A stretch of DNA of 64,000 nucleotides, taken from Pogonophryne albipinna (taxonomy: Eukaryota > Chordata > Actinopteri > Perciformes > Artedidraconidae). The notes under the pieces are model-generated. The model ran no database searches and was not told the origin of the DNA. It saw only the letters and a list, made by a program, of their open reading frames with translations. The stretch spans positions 9,499,867-9,563,866 of the forward strand of contig CM053246.1 of NCBI GenBank assembly GCA_028583405.1. Reading direction: 5' to 3'. Below are positions 36,439 to 48,023 of this stretch, piece by piece (position 1 is the stretch's first letter; every line of letters starts with the position of its first letter). The translations under genes were made by a program, and so were the position numbers.

Positions 36439-36739
36439 TCAAATTCATCGTTCAAAACGCCGATCTCATTACAAAATTCCTCCATCGCTGCCATATCTGC
36501 TACGTTGTGTTGACTTCCGGTATGGATACCCGGAGCGAGGACCCACACAGTGACGTCACCATTTGGGACTTCCCTAATGGCAGCGGCCTGGTCCCGGAAT
36601 TCCCCACCCGGCCGGCGGATAATTAATTTTCTTTTGGCGAGTAATATCATATACAATAAATATTACGATCAATATTCATTGTAAAATGAATAAACTACCG
36701 GAATATTAAAGCTGTAATGGTGTTTCCTTTCCCCTTTAA

Positions 36740-38395
36740 TATTTCAATAAGGGTTCGTACTTGGTAGTTGATTTAGCTAAAGCAAAAAATGATTTGCTGA
36801 TTAACAGATGTCTTTTGCCCAATTTTAGTAAATGGGGAAAAAAGTATTTTTAGGTCCAATGACATCACAGACTGACACGGGATTTGTAGTGTCGCCGTCT
36901 GGCTGCTACAAACATTTGCTTCAACAATGGGCACACTACCTGGAGGCTTGCTAAGAGCTCAATGTGGTGCTAATAAGGTTATCAGATCTCATCTTGTTAG
37001 TCCTTACGAGGGCATTTTTCCTCTATCAAACCTTGTGTTTAAACGAGGGATGTGGTATGGCCTCAGGTTACCTCAATCAGCGGTTATTAGAGCATACATT
37101 TACCTGCGTGGAAATATTTCAGAGTAGCACTTTATCACTTTAGAGGCGATGCACGTGTAGGCTACTGTAATGTTTGTTTCTGCACTCGAGCACAACTTGG
37201 AAAGATAAACTAAATGCCACCCTCTCACTCTTACTGTACTTTGCCATGCTGCATCTATTCATGTGCTGCCGTTACATAACTTAACTACTAAGTTTATGGT
37301 TTATTCATGAGGCCTATTTTGGCCCAGAGAACTGGGCGTCCTGAATCAGAGGGGAATCTCTCCATCTCTCCGCGGCCTCGGGAGAAAACAGGCAGGCAGG
37401 CGAATGAGATCGCAGACTCGGACAAAATTACCACTTCAGTGGCTGAGAGAAAGAAAATGATCTTCGTCACCTGTTCTACCTCTTCCATCCACCCGTCTGA
37501 CCATCATCATTGTGTTTTTCTCGCCTGCTACGTCGGTGTACGCTCGCCTGTGGGGATGTGTGTCCATGTGTATGTTTAAGTGTCACGCCGCTCTGAAGCC
37601 TGGATGCCTACACGCTTCTGTTGCACGGCAAATGACGCTACCAATCTGCAGAGGACAGGAGTTTGGCTGAGGGGCTGTGTGAGATGTGCGTCACTGAGAA
37701 TACATGATGGCTTCTCTGTGTGCAGGAGAGGCAGAGAGGAGGTAGCTGGCATGTCACAGGAGAGCCCTCTGCTGTCTGAAGTACTAACCACTCAACATGT
37801 CCTCCATTCACCCGGGTTCATTTTCTGACAATTTATATGGCGTTGCTTATCAAAATGCATAGCTATATTTGCGTAGTTCGGAAAATAAGTGATTGTCCCC
37901 CTGTTTTTCTTTCACTTAATGTTTTTTTCATGATTTCCTCACTCATAGAACATTATTATATTATCAAATGCAATTGTACCCTTTCTCGTTCATTCTGGCA
38001 CTTGAATACACAGTATGACTTTAGATTTGGCTTTTATCACTGTAAGAAACAGGAATTGAAAAGTGGAGTAGACAGATTTCTAGCTGTGGTATGAATGTGT
38101 TTGAATGGTAAAGAGCCCTTTACCACAGGAGGAAAGCTTTCCCTGTGTTTCAGTCTATTTCCAATTGGGCATGGTTCCTTTTATTCAGGCAAAAAAGGAA
38201 AAACAAAAAGTTGAAACTGTTATGTGGTCGTTTTATACATAAAGACTTTATTTATTCGTGTTAATTGATCAGCTTGAAGGATTGTCTCAGAGACTGTTGT
38301 CATGCAAAATAACAAAAAGTCTGATTCCTACAATCTGCGCCTACAACACCACGCCTAGTGTAAAGACATCAAGTAATACATTGTATCGTCTGAGA
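36740..38395. other. Unassigned
   Basis: No convincing exon. An open frame at 37307-37579 has no recognised domain or splice context. Confidence 0.4.
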
Positions 38396-38419
38396 GGCGA
38401 CATTATGGCGGTGCGTTCA

Positions 38420-40237
38420 GGGACCTCAGTGGAAAATCGGCTCTTTCTGTGTCGAGCCCCCATGGGCCGAAATTCCTTTTATGGAGAGTTTGGCGGCGGA
38501 CTGGGTCACCAGGGAGTACCACAGCTTCCTAGCTGGGGCTCCACAGCTGATGGCCTGTCCCCTAACGCAGTGTTATGGGGAATGGAAACTCAGCTGTGTA
38601 TTGACAGAGTGGATGGACAGGACACTGAAATGGGGTTACTCACTCCAGTTTTGCAGTGTCTCTCCTCCATTCAAAGGCATAAGAGAGGCAAAGCTATCTT
38701 CCCAGGAGGGGATAGGTTTCCTTGCCAAGTTATTGGGCCGAGTGCAGCCGGGCGATTGGTTCACAACCATCGACCTGAAGGATGCTTACTTTCATGTCGA
38801 AATTGCTCCAGAGCACAGAAAGTATTTGAGTTTTGCCTTCCAGGGGATAGCCTACGAGTACAGCAGACTGCCGTTAGGCTACTCCTTGTCCCCGCGCACG
38901 TTCAGCAAATGTGTGGCTGCAGCCGCTGCGCGACCGAGGCATGAGGGTTTTCTTTTATCTGGACGACCTCATAGTCATGGCCAGGTCCAGGGAATGGGCA
39001 ATGTTTCATACAGCCCAATTGATCCTACACCTAACCAAGTTGGGTTTTGCGGTCAATTGGAAGAAGAGCACTCTCATACCTCACCAGCAGGTGCAGTATC
39101 TGGGTATGGTGCTCGATGCAGGCAGGCTACACGCAGGCTAGATCCCAAGAGGCACAAACGACGTCTGGTGACCATCCCACCCTCAGTGGGGGGGCAACCA
39201 CCGATACTGGGGGTCCCCAGAGCATCTCCGGAGGGGAACTCCACTGGGGCGAGTGACCTCCTACGTCATGGTGTTCACAGACGCATCCATGACAGGATGG
39301 GGGGGGACCTGCCTGGAGAGAGCTATTGGTGGTCGATGGTCTCTGACAGACGCGGCACAGCAACCGTCTAGAGCTGCAGGCAGTAGTGTTGGTCCTCCAG
39401 CATTTCTAACCCTTAATACCGGGCAAACATGTGCTGGTGTGGAGCGACAACTGTACCACAGTGGCGTACATCAACAGGCAGGGCGGGGTCCGCTCCGCCG
39501 CCTTGTTGACCACAGCGGAGAAACTGTGGTTATGGGCTTCAGAGAATGTGTTGTCTCTGAGAGCCCTCCACGTCCCGGGACTGGAGAACAGGGGGGCCGA
39601 CCTCATGTCAAGAGGCGGACCCCTGCCAGGCGAGTGGGTGCTTCACCCGGAGGTGGTGAAGCAGATCTGGGCCCAGTTCGGGAGAGCGGAGGTGGACCTG
39701 TTCGCCAGCAGGCGCAACAGCCAATGTGCCCTGTGGCTCGGCGGGACAGTCCGCCCTTGGGGGTGGACGCGTTTGCACACGAGCCATGGCCAAAAAAGCT
39801 GCTCTTCACCTTTCCACCGCTGCGCCTCATTCTCCCCCTCATGGAGAGAGTGAGACGAGAGCATCTGTCAGTCATCCTAGTGGCTCCAGATCGCCGTGGT
39901 TCGCAGAGTTGACACCGATGATGGTGGGCCAGACCTGGGCGATTCCTCAGTTCAGGGGGGCGATGTCACAGGAAGCAGGTGCAATAGGGGCTTTACCCAC
40001 TCTGGGCCAACCTCTCCAGGCTTGGCTCCTGAGAGGGACAGGCTGAGACGAGGGGGATTGTCTGACAAGGTTATCCAGACTATCCAGGCAGCAAGAGCGG
40101 GATCCACCACAGCTTGCTACAGGCCAAAGTGGTTGGGATTCCAGCGATGGTGTGAGGAACGGAGTCTAGAGCCCCCATTCTCTCAGGGGGGGAGAGCCTT
40201 CCTCACTATTTTTTCATGCACACTCTTCACGAGGTAA
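38420..40237 (+). pseudogene. DIRS RT, RNase H and tyrosine recombinase start, frameshifted
   Basis: In the first frame: GDWFTTIDLKDAYFHVEIAP (first RT catalytic Asp) and AYEYSRLPLGYSLSP. The frame shifts near 38930 and continues VFFYLDDLIVMA, with the catalytic Asp pair, then VQYLGMVLDAG. RNase H follows: FTDASMTGWGGTC near 39265, then, in another frame from 39431, VWSDNCTTVAYINRQGG and HVPGLENRGADLMSRG. Further on, STTACYRPKWLGFQRWCEE (39980-40170) is the N-terminal core-binding part of the tyrosine recombinase, which integrates DIRS circles; the catalytic part is deleted. At least two frameshifts and this deletion make it non-functional. Confidence 0.88.
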
Positions 40238-40415
40238 GCGTGTCTGAGTGTGCTCTACCAGCCAAGTGATCTGCGGCTCTGTCTTCTCCACGGTCACAAC
40301 TGGAGGAGAGGGAGTGGCGGCGCAGTGCCTGTTAACCACAAGCCGGTCAAGGGCAGTGTGGGGGGGCCGATGTTGTTGGACGACAGCGCGTTTATGCATC
40401 AGGGATCCGCCCACT

Positions 40416-40530
40416 GTACCCATAGAGTCCAGTAGAGGGCGGAGCCTGTGTGAGATATAACAAGGGCTTACGTATTGTAACCCTAGTTATATAAGCACAG
40501 ACGGGGCCCTCTACTCGGGGCACTGTCTGT
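40416..40530. repeat. DIRS internal complementary region
   Basis: GTACCCATAGAGTCCAGTAG leads into a GAGATATAAC...GTTATATAAGCACAG junction around TTACGTATTGTAACCC. It joins sequence complementary to both outer ends, the hallmark of DIRS circle-mediated replication. Confidence 0.8.
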
Positions 40531-41166
40531 CCTATACCGCTTGCTGAAGAGGGTGTAGGATGACGGTCAGGAGGCGAGGCCGCCTTTTATACGGTGTGAT
40601 TGCGCCCGCATTCAGGTAGGCCCGCCCCGGGTGCCGGCTACGTTTATAGAAGTCTCAGTAGGTGAATGCTTGCATGGTATGGTTGAGAGGTAGTACCCAT
40701 AGAGTCCAGTAGAGGGCTCAGCCTGTGCTTATATAACTAGGGTTACAATACGTAACCCCTCGTTTAGCTTCACGCTATACTTTGTCCAACTAGTCTTGGG
40801 TGCCTGGAACACTGGCAGCCCCTTCACTCTGCCACCTCTCCATTTAAGCATGTCCTGTTTGTGCATGTGTTTGTGTTTAATTTAGGGCTGTCAGCCGATT
40901 AAAATATTTAATCGCGATTAATCGCATGATTGTCCATAGTTAATCGCGATTAATCGCAAATTAATCGCACATTTTTTATCTGTTCTAAATGTACCTTAAA
41001 GGAATATTTTTCAAGTTTTGAATACTCAACATATGAGTGGACAAATATGCTTTATGCAAATGTTTATTATCATTTGAACGATAACAAATATTCTCATGAA
41101 TATTAAACACAACAACCTCTGAACATTACAAATATTCGCCTCAATTCAACCTGGAACCTCTCATAC

Positions 41167-41382
<216 letters not shown>

Positions 41383-41521
41383 ACTTTTCGTACAATGTCC
41401 CACTGTCTGGCTACCTACATAAAGTCAAGTGCTCGGCGCAGTTGTCGGCGAAATGTCGCTCCTCTGTTCTCATTTAAACAGCTCCTTATATCCGTTAGCG
41501 CTGCTAGCTAGCACCAGATGC

Positions 41522-41836
41522 ATTTCCAAACATTTGTACTACCTATGTTGCAAATGTATTATCTTTTCAATCTACACACGGCATCTATTGCACGTCTGTC
41601 CGTCCTGGGAGAGGGATCCCTCCTCTGTTGCTCGCCCTGAGGTTTCTCCCATTTTCCCCTTTAAACTGTGGGTTTTCTCCGGAAGTTTTTCCTTGTACGA
41701 TGTGAGGGTCTAAGGACAGAGGGTGCCATATTGTCATACTGATATTTTGTACAAACTGTGAGGTCCACTGAGACAAATGTAACATTTGTGATATTGGGCT
41801 ATATAAATAAACATTGATTGATTGATTGATTGATTG
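41522..41836 (+). mobile_element. L2-like LINE 3' tail, 315 bp, perfect 9-bp duplication
   Basis: Matches the 3' UTR of the 29164-31129 LINE in opposite orientation and ends AAATAAACATTGATTGATTG. ACCAGATGC flanks both sides (41513-41521 and 41837-41845). Severely 5'-truncated; no coding sequence. Confidence 0.93.
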
Positions 41837-42119
41837 ACCAGATGCTAACAACAACAATACACGTAAGGTCTCTCTCGCTCGTGCCACACATACACACACC
41901 CTCCCGGTCCTCCCGATGGCCAGTCGGTGCCTGCCGGTGAGCGTGGAAGTGTGGTCTGCCGCAAGCGGGCAGCAGGAGCGGGGCTGTCAGCATCAGCTTG
42001 TAGATGGTATTTTAAACTCGATGCGCTCTGAAACTACGGGGCGGCCGAGGACAAACAATACACATGCGTTAATCGCGTTAAAATAATTAGTGGCGTTAAA
42101 AGTGATATTAACTTGAATC

Positions 42120-42295
42120 TATTAAAGCGCTTTGACATTCACAAAATGTTGGCCATGCCATTGGGAGCAACTTGGGGTTGAGTGTATTGCCCAAGGGCAC
42201 ATTAACATGTTGACTGTGGGTGCTGGAGATGGAACCACTGACCTGCTGATTTGAGGAAGACCGCTCACAGCCACAGCCACCCTAACTTGTAATCA
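42120..42295 (-). repeat. tRNA-derived SINE, reverse
   Basis: Contains GAGCAACTTGGGGTTGAGTG, TTGCCCAAGGGCACATTAACATG and GGAACCACTGACC, and ends in CACAGCCACC. Reverse-complemented, this is the same family as 47570-47815. Confidence 0.65.
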
Positions 42296-42299
42296 AATG

Positions 42300-43696
42300 G
42301 CTTAGGACGGCCATGGTCTGAATTTGATTTAGCAATAAAATGATATAGCTATGTTATAGAAATGTAACCTAATACCAATTAATCACCTATCTAGACAAAA
42401 GATAGTGTTTTGATCCCATACAGTCACACCTTGTTAACTTAGAGTTTTCATGGGATGTAACAAAGAGCAATTAGTCAAACAAATGTAACATGAAGAAATA
42501 AAGAGAAACATAGACTTAATAATAAACAAATTCCTTTGTGGAGGAAGTGGCACCAGCAGCACATAATGAAACACAATGATCATTCGGACAAAGGTCAACT
42601 GAGTGGGTGATATTTCTCATAATGTCAACACATTAAAAATGTATGTAAAAACTCGTTCCAGTCCAACAAATGCTGAAGTGACATTTCAGATGTGTATCTA
42701 TAGGATTACAGTTTATATTGACTCACAGATCAACACTCATAAAGAAATCTCCATTCAAGCCTTCTACCCGGTGTCTGGCGGATTTATGTTTTTATTGGCA
42801 AGACGAATGAAGAAAAAAACAAAGCTATAGCTACGTCAGTTTGTTGGGTATATTGTTAACTTTACCTTAACTTAACTGAAGAGTTCAGTTAAGTTCAATC
42901 CATTATAATGTAGTTAAGTTCAATCCATTATAATGTATCAAGGAAGGAAATATAGAAATGTAGGAACCTGGAGTTGGTATCCAAGGCCTTTTCCATCCTC
43001 AACCACTCCGGTTGTTTTAAATACTCTTATCAAAAACTTTAAAATTGGATTATTTTACATATTTGCAATCACTCTGTTGAAATGTAAACTGCTCAGCGAA
43101 AGAGGAATAGTTTGCAAAAAGTCAATAGTAAACAAACAAATGTCAAGTGTGTACTAACACAACCCAGTCTCACGGCATTTCGTGTTATCGTCACGACATG
43201 TAATCTATTGATTCGTGGTCACCAACATGATTTCCCCCTTTTTTTCGTGTCACACAGAACGATTTTAAAAGCAATGTATTTCTATTGGTAGTATGTTTCG
43301 TGCCTGCACCACGTATTTTTGTCCGGTCGGGTCTTGGAAGACCGGAAGCTGTGGGGTTCATAAAAACATCTTCTTACTCAATATCAAGCCACGATTATTG
43401 TTTTTATTTTAAATTCTATAATGTCGGACTTTTTTTGCTGTCCGTGAGGAAAATAAATGGGGCTCAGACTACTGAAATATGTATTTTTAAAATATTTTTT
43501 CCTTCTAATATGTTATTCTTTTCGAACTAACACACTGTTATTTACTCAACAATAACACACAATTAACCTTGTTTTTATTTATTTGTTTAATTCTATAATC
43601 TCGGGCTTTTTTGCCGTCCGTCAGGAACTGAATTTCAAAATAAAGTCATAATCAGCCTTAACTATCAACAGAATTGCGTTGCCAGGCAACAGCTTG
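42300..43696. other. Mostly unassigned; tandem duplications
   Basis: A 25-bp unit starting AGTTAAGTTCAATCC is perfectly duplicated at 42887-42936. CTTAACTGAA/TTCAGTTAAG form a small hairpin at about 42870-42892. A segment of the TTTTTATT...TCTATAAT type, with GGACTTTTTTTGCTGTCCG at 43428-43446, recurs in diverged form at 43573-43624. Confidence 0.6.
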
Positions 43697-44925
43697 GGGT
43701 GAAAACAGTATTTCCGGTCTCAAAGTTTTCATAGTAATCTGCAGTACTCATCCACTAAAAACATCAGTTTATTCTTGTTAATTACTCAACATTGATTGGT
43801 TTAAATTGTGTACAATGCTTTTTATTTTTCCCCTTCGATTCGGAGAAACAAATAGTTTTTTCGGAGTTTAGGATGGCCGAAGACACTACACTACCCATAA
43901 TCCTCAGCTATCGTTTGGGACAACAGTCCCTTTGCTTGACAAATTATGTGATTAGTCTTCAAGCTCTGTTATTGGATGTTGGAGTGGCAGTGCGCCAAGG
44001 TTACGCTGAGCGTCAAACAGCTCTTTGAAATGGAATGAACTCCAAAACTGGACTCGAACGGCCCATGCAATTTAATGTTACTTTGTAATTCTACTCCACT
44101 ACAATTCAGAGGTTAACCTGGTATTTTTACTCCACTACATTTATTTTAGTTACTTTGCAGATTATGATTAATGATGTGAAATATAAACAACCCTTAAATC
44201 AGACTTTAGTTACACCTGAGTCAAATTCAGAGTAGGTGAAGACAAGTCAAGTGCCATCAATCAGGCGAGATATTTGATAGTTGGTGCTTGAAAAGACTAA
44301 ACATGTATCTGCAGATCCCTATAAAGTATATTCATTACTCGTTATTCTCTACTAATAGTTAATTAAAGACTGTATATAATGGCTATTTTGCACATCCCTT
44401 TCCAGATTTCAAGATTTTCTAAGGTTTATTGACATATCATATACACAACTAGTGTAGTTATGCAATGAATGAAAAACTTGGGTCACAGGTTCCTCAACAG
44501 TGCATTACAAGACATCTATCAATATGTGTGTATACCTCCACCATTAAACTGTCATATTCTGCACATTTCTTATACTATCTACATACATAAGAGTATAATT
44601 AATGTGTATAATATCAGTTCAAATAAGTGCTTCAACATAGTTCACATTGCATGAAAGCAATATATTAGACGTTAAGTACTTTGCAGGCTTACTATTTATC
44701 TGATACCCCCAAAGCTTTTTTCTTATTTAAAAGAAGACCTTAACCTAAAGTATTATTTAATCTTTAAAATAAGGTTAATTCGTTTTTCTGTTTTGTACAT
44801 CCTCCTATTAATATCTTTGTACATCCGGCACTAAACTGTTTTATTGTAGAGATCACTTACAGTATCTTCTTGATTTTTTATATTCTATATTTCTACACAA
44901 TAAATTATACTTTCCAGTATAAGTT
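43697..44925 (-). repeat. Right arm of long inverted duplication (partner 9015-10333)
   Basis: Three collinear blocks match the left arm in reverse. About 420 bp at 44240-44660 is absent from the left arm. A ZNF143-like ACTACACTACCCATAATCC lies at about 43886-43904 and is kept in both arms. Confidence 0.8.
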
Positions 44926-46975
44926 TCCCGTTTAGTTTATGACGGATGTATTTTGTTATCCACACATATATGTTTTTGATATTTGAACCTACACCTGCAA
45001 CAGTCAAAGACAGGCAACTGTTGAGGAGTTGGAAAGGTAGTTTCTTAAGATGTTACAAATAAGGTACACACAGCATACAATGCCATAATAACTTTGTATT
45101 ATTAGTGTAGGACACTTATGTATGTATAACATCTGAAGATGTGTAGTTTTATTCATGTTTTCACATCTGTTTACAGGATATTGCTATATTATTTCACATG
45201 TTTTACTTCTACACATTAATATCTGATTTGTAAAACATCCCAGACAGAAAGGTATATCCGTCATTTAATGGTAAGCTATTGAAATTGTGATTCCATAGAT
45301 GTGTCTCCCATCACCCAAATCCCCTGACTATTCTCTCAACTCAGTATTTACATTCTTATATTCAAAGAAAATCAATAATATCTTTAAAAACTACCAGTCC
45401 CTGTCTATCACAGTTATGGTGTAAATACAGCCTATCTACCAATTGGATCAAATATAAAAGTCAGCCGAATTAGTATTGATACTGCAAGGAGACGTATTGT
45501 GTGCGGAGAAATTGAAGATGTTGTTTAATTGCTGTTATATTTATGATCCACGTCACATATTCAGTTTCGGTGGCAGTTCTTCCAGTTTTTCTAGAAGTCT
45601 TCTAATCAGGGCTCTATAAATAAAGAACTACGGCAGATGTTTAATATTTTCCTATGCTGAACAGAATCACTTTCATATTTTAACAAATGAAAGATTTCTG
45701 CCATTGGCCCCAATAATTTGTTTCTAAAAGGTATAAGAGGCTGTACATTGCATCCATTCAAATTCGAGCAAAACACACCTTGACACTGGTGACACTTACA
45801 TTAATTGCAACAAATATAATAATATGTTTAAATGCCATTGCCTGAGGTATAAAACCCATTGAATTATTGAATGATAGTTGTCGCCTGACATTTGACACCA
45901 TATAATATATATCAATACAAAACTCAATGTATGCCTGTACAAGTAGATTCAATAGAGGAGGACTGTTTTCAAGACTTGGGGCTCACTGACGGTTTACCAA
46001 GTGTCCATCAAAAAGCAGCAGTTATGACATATGACCCTTGGCCAGATTAATACGTCCATAAAATAAATATTCCTCTCTTTTTCTTCCTCTATGTCACTTG
46101 AATTCACAGAGATACGGCTAACCGCATGCTGTTTCCTCCCTGAGATGTAGCTAAGACAGATGGTACTGATTCCATTATAGTCTAAAAGGTCAGAAGAGGA
46201 GAGGAGATGGAAGGAGGGAAGGTCATGACAGCAGAGGAGGAGAAACATAGAGAAGAGTTGCTCAGGCTAGTTTGTTCTACCTTCCACTCGACTCCAACTG
46301 TCATCTTCCTTTAGTTAGGATTGTCTTTTCCTTTCTGTTATGTCACAGCCTCTTTTCTGCCTTTCTTCCTGCATCATTATCCCTCGCCGACTCTCCTCTC
46401 TCACAGCCTCTCCCTCTCTCTTTCCGACTCCTCTGCCACGGAAAGAGACGATCCAGAAATAAGGCCATAAATAAGAAATCAACGGCCTTTTCTGTCCCAC
46501 CACATTACAGGCTTTTGATGTATGCTTTCTGCAGTAGTATTACTCACCGGCTTCAAATCAATGCTCTAATCTTTCCCCTGCCAGATTGATTTCAGTGGAA
46601 GTGACAACAGCGTGGAGAGGGGCAGAACAGATCTGTACACAGTAGGCCATTTTCACAACACTAGCAAAGTACTGTTATACTGTATGGGGATAGCTGCTTA
46701 GGTAGATGAATAAGATGCCAGATATCACAAAGGCACAGAGGTGTGGAAAGCTGGTCTTTAAATCTCTTAAACCCAACTGATCCATACTGTTTTTATATGC
46801 AAAACATTCAAAAAAATATACTTTAAATGTCTGTCTAAGATCCTCAATAAGACTGAAACGTTTACTTGTGAGTTTATGTATTTGTTGCGCTGTAAACAGC
46901 ACAGAGGTGTGCAAAGCTGGGCTTGGTCTTTAAATCTCTTAAATCCAACAAATCAAAAAAAGAATTATCTACGAT
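44926..46975. other. Nothing recognised
   Basis: Long stretch without identifiable exon or element; a pyrimidine-rich patch lies at about 46310-46440. Confidence 0.4.
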
Positions 46976-47297
46976 GTGATGTGAAGTAACCATTTACTCA
47001 AGTACTGTACTTAAGTAAAATGTGTTCTTTGCTTGAGTTTTTCCATTGTATGCTTCTTTGCACTTTTACCCCACTACAATTATTTAGTAACTCAACTTAA
47101 TAATTATAATCAAAGCATGATATATGTGATTCTGAAATGGACCAATCTGCATAGCGAGTACTTTTTTTAATATTTAGATGCCAATCATTTTGTACTTTTA
47201 CTTGAGTAACATTTTCAATACTGTACTTTTAATTGTAGAAGAGTATTCTTACACTTTGGTATTTTTATTTAGATTTGAATACTTCTTCCACCGCTGT
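46976..47297 (+). mobile_element. hAT-type MITE remnant, ends ...CTTCTTCCACCGCTG
   Basis: TTTACTCAAGTACTGTACTT at the left and TTGAATACTTCTTCCACCGC at the right are the usual interior and right end of a fish hAT MITE with CAGNGGTGGAAG ends. The left terminus is decayed and no duplication is visible. Confidence 0.55.
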
Positions 47298-47569
47298 TTC
47301 TTTTTTTGCACCACAAGAATAATATTGACGTAATTTCTCAATACAGTTATTTTTTCTAAAATGCATTAACAGTTGTGCCTCTTAAAACTACCTTGTATGA
47401 ATCAAATTGGAGTGAAATGTTGTTTAACCCAAATTTGTGTCAACGCTCCTCAATCGTGACATAAAAAATGAGACTCAAGTTTCAAACCCCTTCATGGCCC
47501 AAGGTCTCTAACAGTAGTTGCTTAAAATGTCATTGCATATTTTTTTCTTCCAAAGTGTACATACTAAAT

Positions 47570-47815
47570 GGGGCAGCTGTGGCTCAGGAGGTAGAGTGGT
47601 CTTCCACCAATTTATAGTTTGATGGTGTAATTCCCTTCGGTCAACATGGCAAAGATACTTAACCCCAAGTTGCTCCAGATGGCATATCCAATGGTGCGTG
47701 AGTGTTATTTCCCTGAGCAGGTGGCTCCTTGTATATCAACCTCTGCCTCTGTATGAATGTGTGTGAATGGGTGAATGATGACCAATATATAGAAAAGCAT
47801 TATGCAGTCCATGTA
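47570..47815 (+). repeat. tRNA-derived SINE
   Basis: The tRNA-like head GGGGCAGCTGTGGCTCAGG with GGTAGAGTGG is followed by the SINE body (TTAACCCCAAGTTGCTCCAG) and a GAATGTGTGTGAATGGGTGA tail region. Box B is decayed. Confidence 0.7.
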
Positions 47816-48023
47816 TCATTACAATTAAGCATTGCCCTACCTGTGTGCAAACGACTTACATTTGTATTTAAAACAAAAATGAAACTTTGGACTTGCAAGT
47901 ATTCTTCTTTTCCATTTGTAGTCATTAGAAAAAACACTTGTAAGAGGGCTTTGGTTACATGCAGGTTAACAGTCAGTTTGGAGCGCAAAAGTTGAATGAA
48001 TTGGCCGAAATGCCTTCTCTTAA

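Larger units (their letters stand above)
35277..36735 (+). mobile_element. Kolobok-like element with THAP gene, TTAA duplication
   Basis: AGGGAAATGGAAACAC at the left and the inverse of AGGGGAAAGGAAACAC at the right. TTAA flanks both (35273-35276 and 36736-36739). Subterminal inverted matches include GACGTCACTGTGTGGGT (35446 area versus 36540 area). AGGG ends, TTAA duplication and a THAP-type protein together fit Kolobok; a P-like element is the main alternative but would not give TTAA. Confidence 0.82.
38396..40763 (+). mobile_element. DIRS retroelement, 5'-truncated, with internal complementary region and right terminus
   Basis: RT, RNase H and the start of a tyrosine recombinase occur in DIRS order, followed by an internal complementary region at 40416-40530 and the right terminal repeat to about 40763 (GTACCCATAGAGTCCAGTAG then TAGGGTTACAATACGTAACC). 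The left terminus is missing. The copy at 50359-51500 shares terminus and internal region. Confidence 0.88.

Noticed and set aside
37307..37579. 90-codon open frame as a small gene
   Set aside because: No domain, no splice context and low-complexity start; likely chance.
38258..38944. Separate 228-codon gene overlapping the DIRS
   Set aside because: It is an off-frame reading of the DIRS RT region; the frame with DLKDAYF is the real one.
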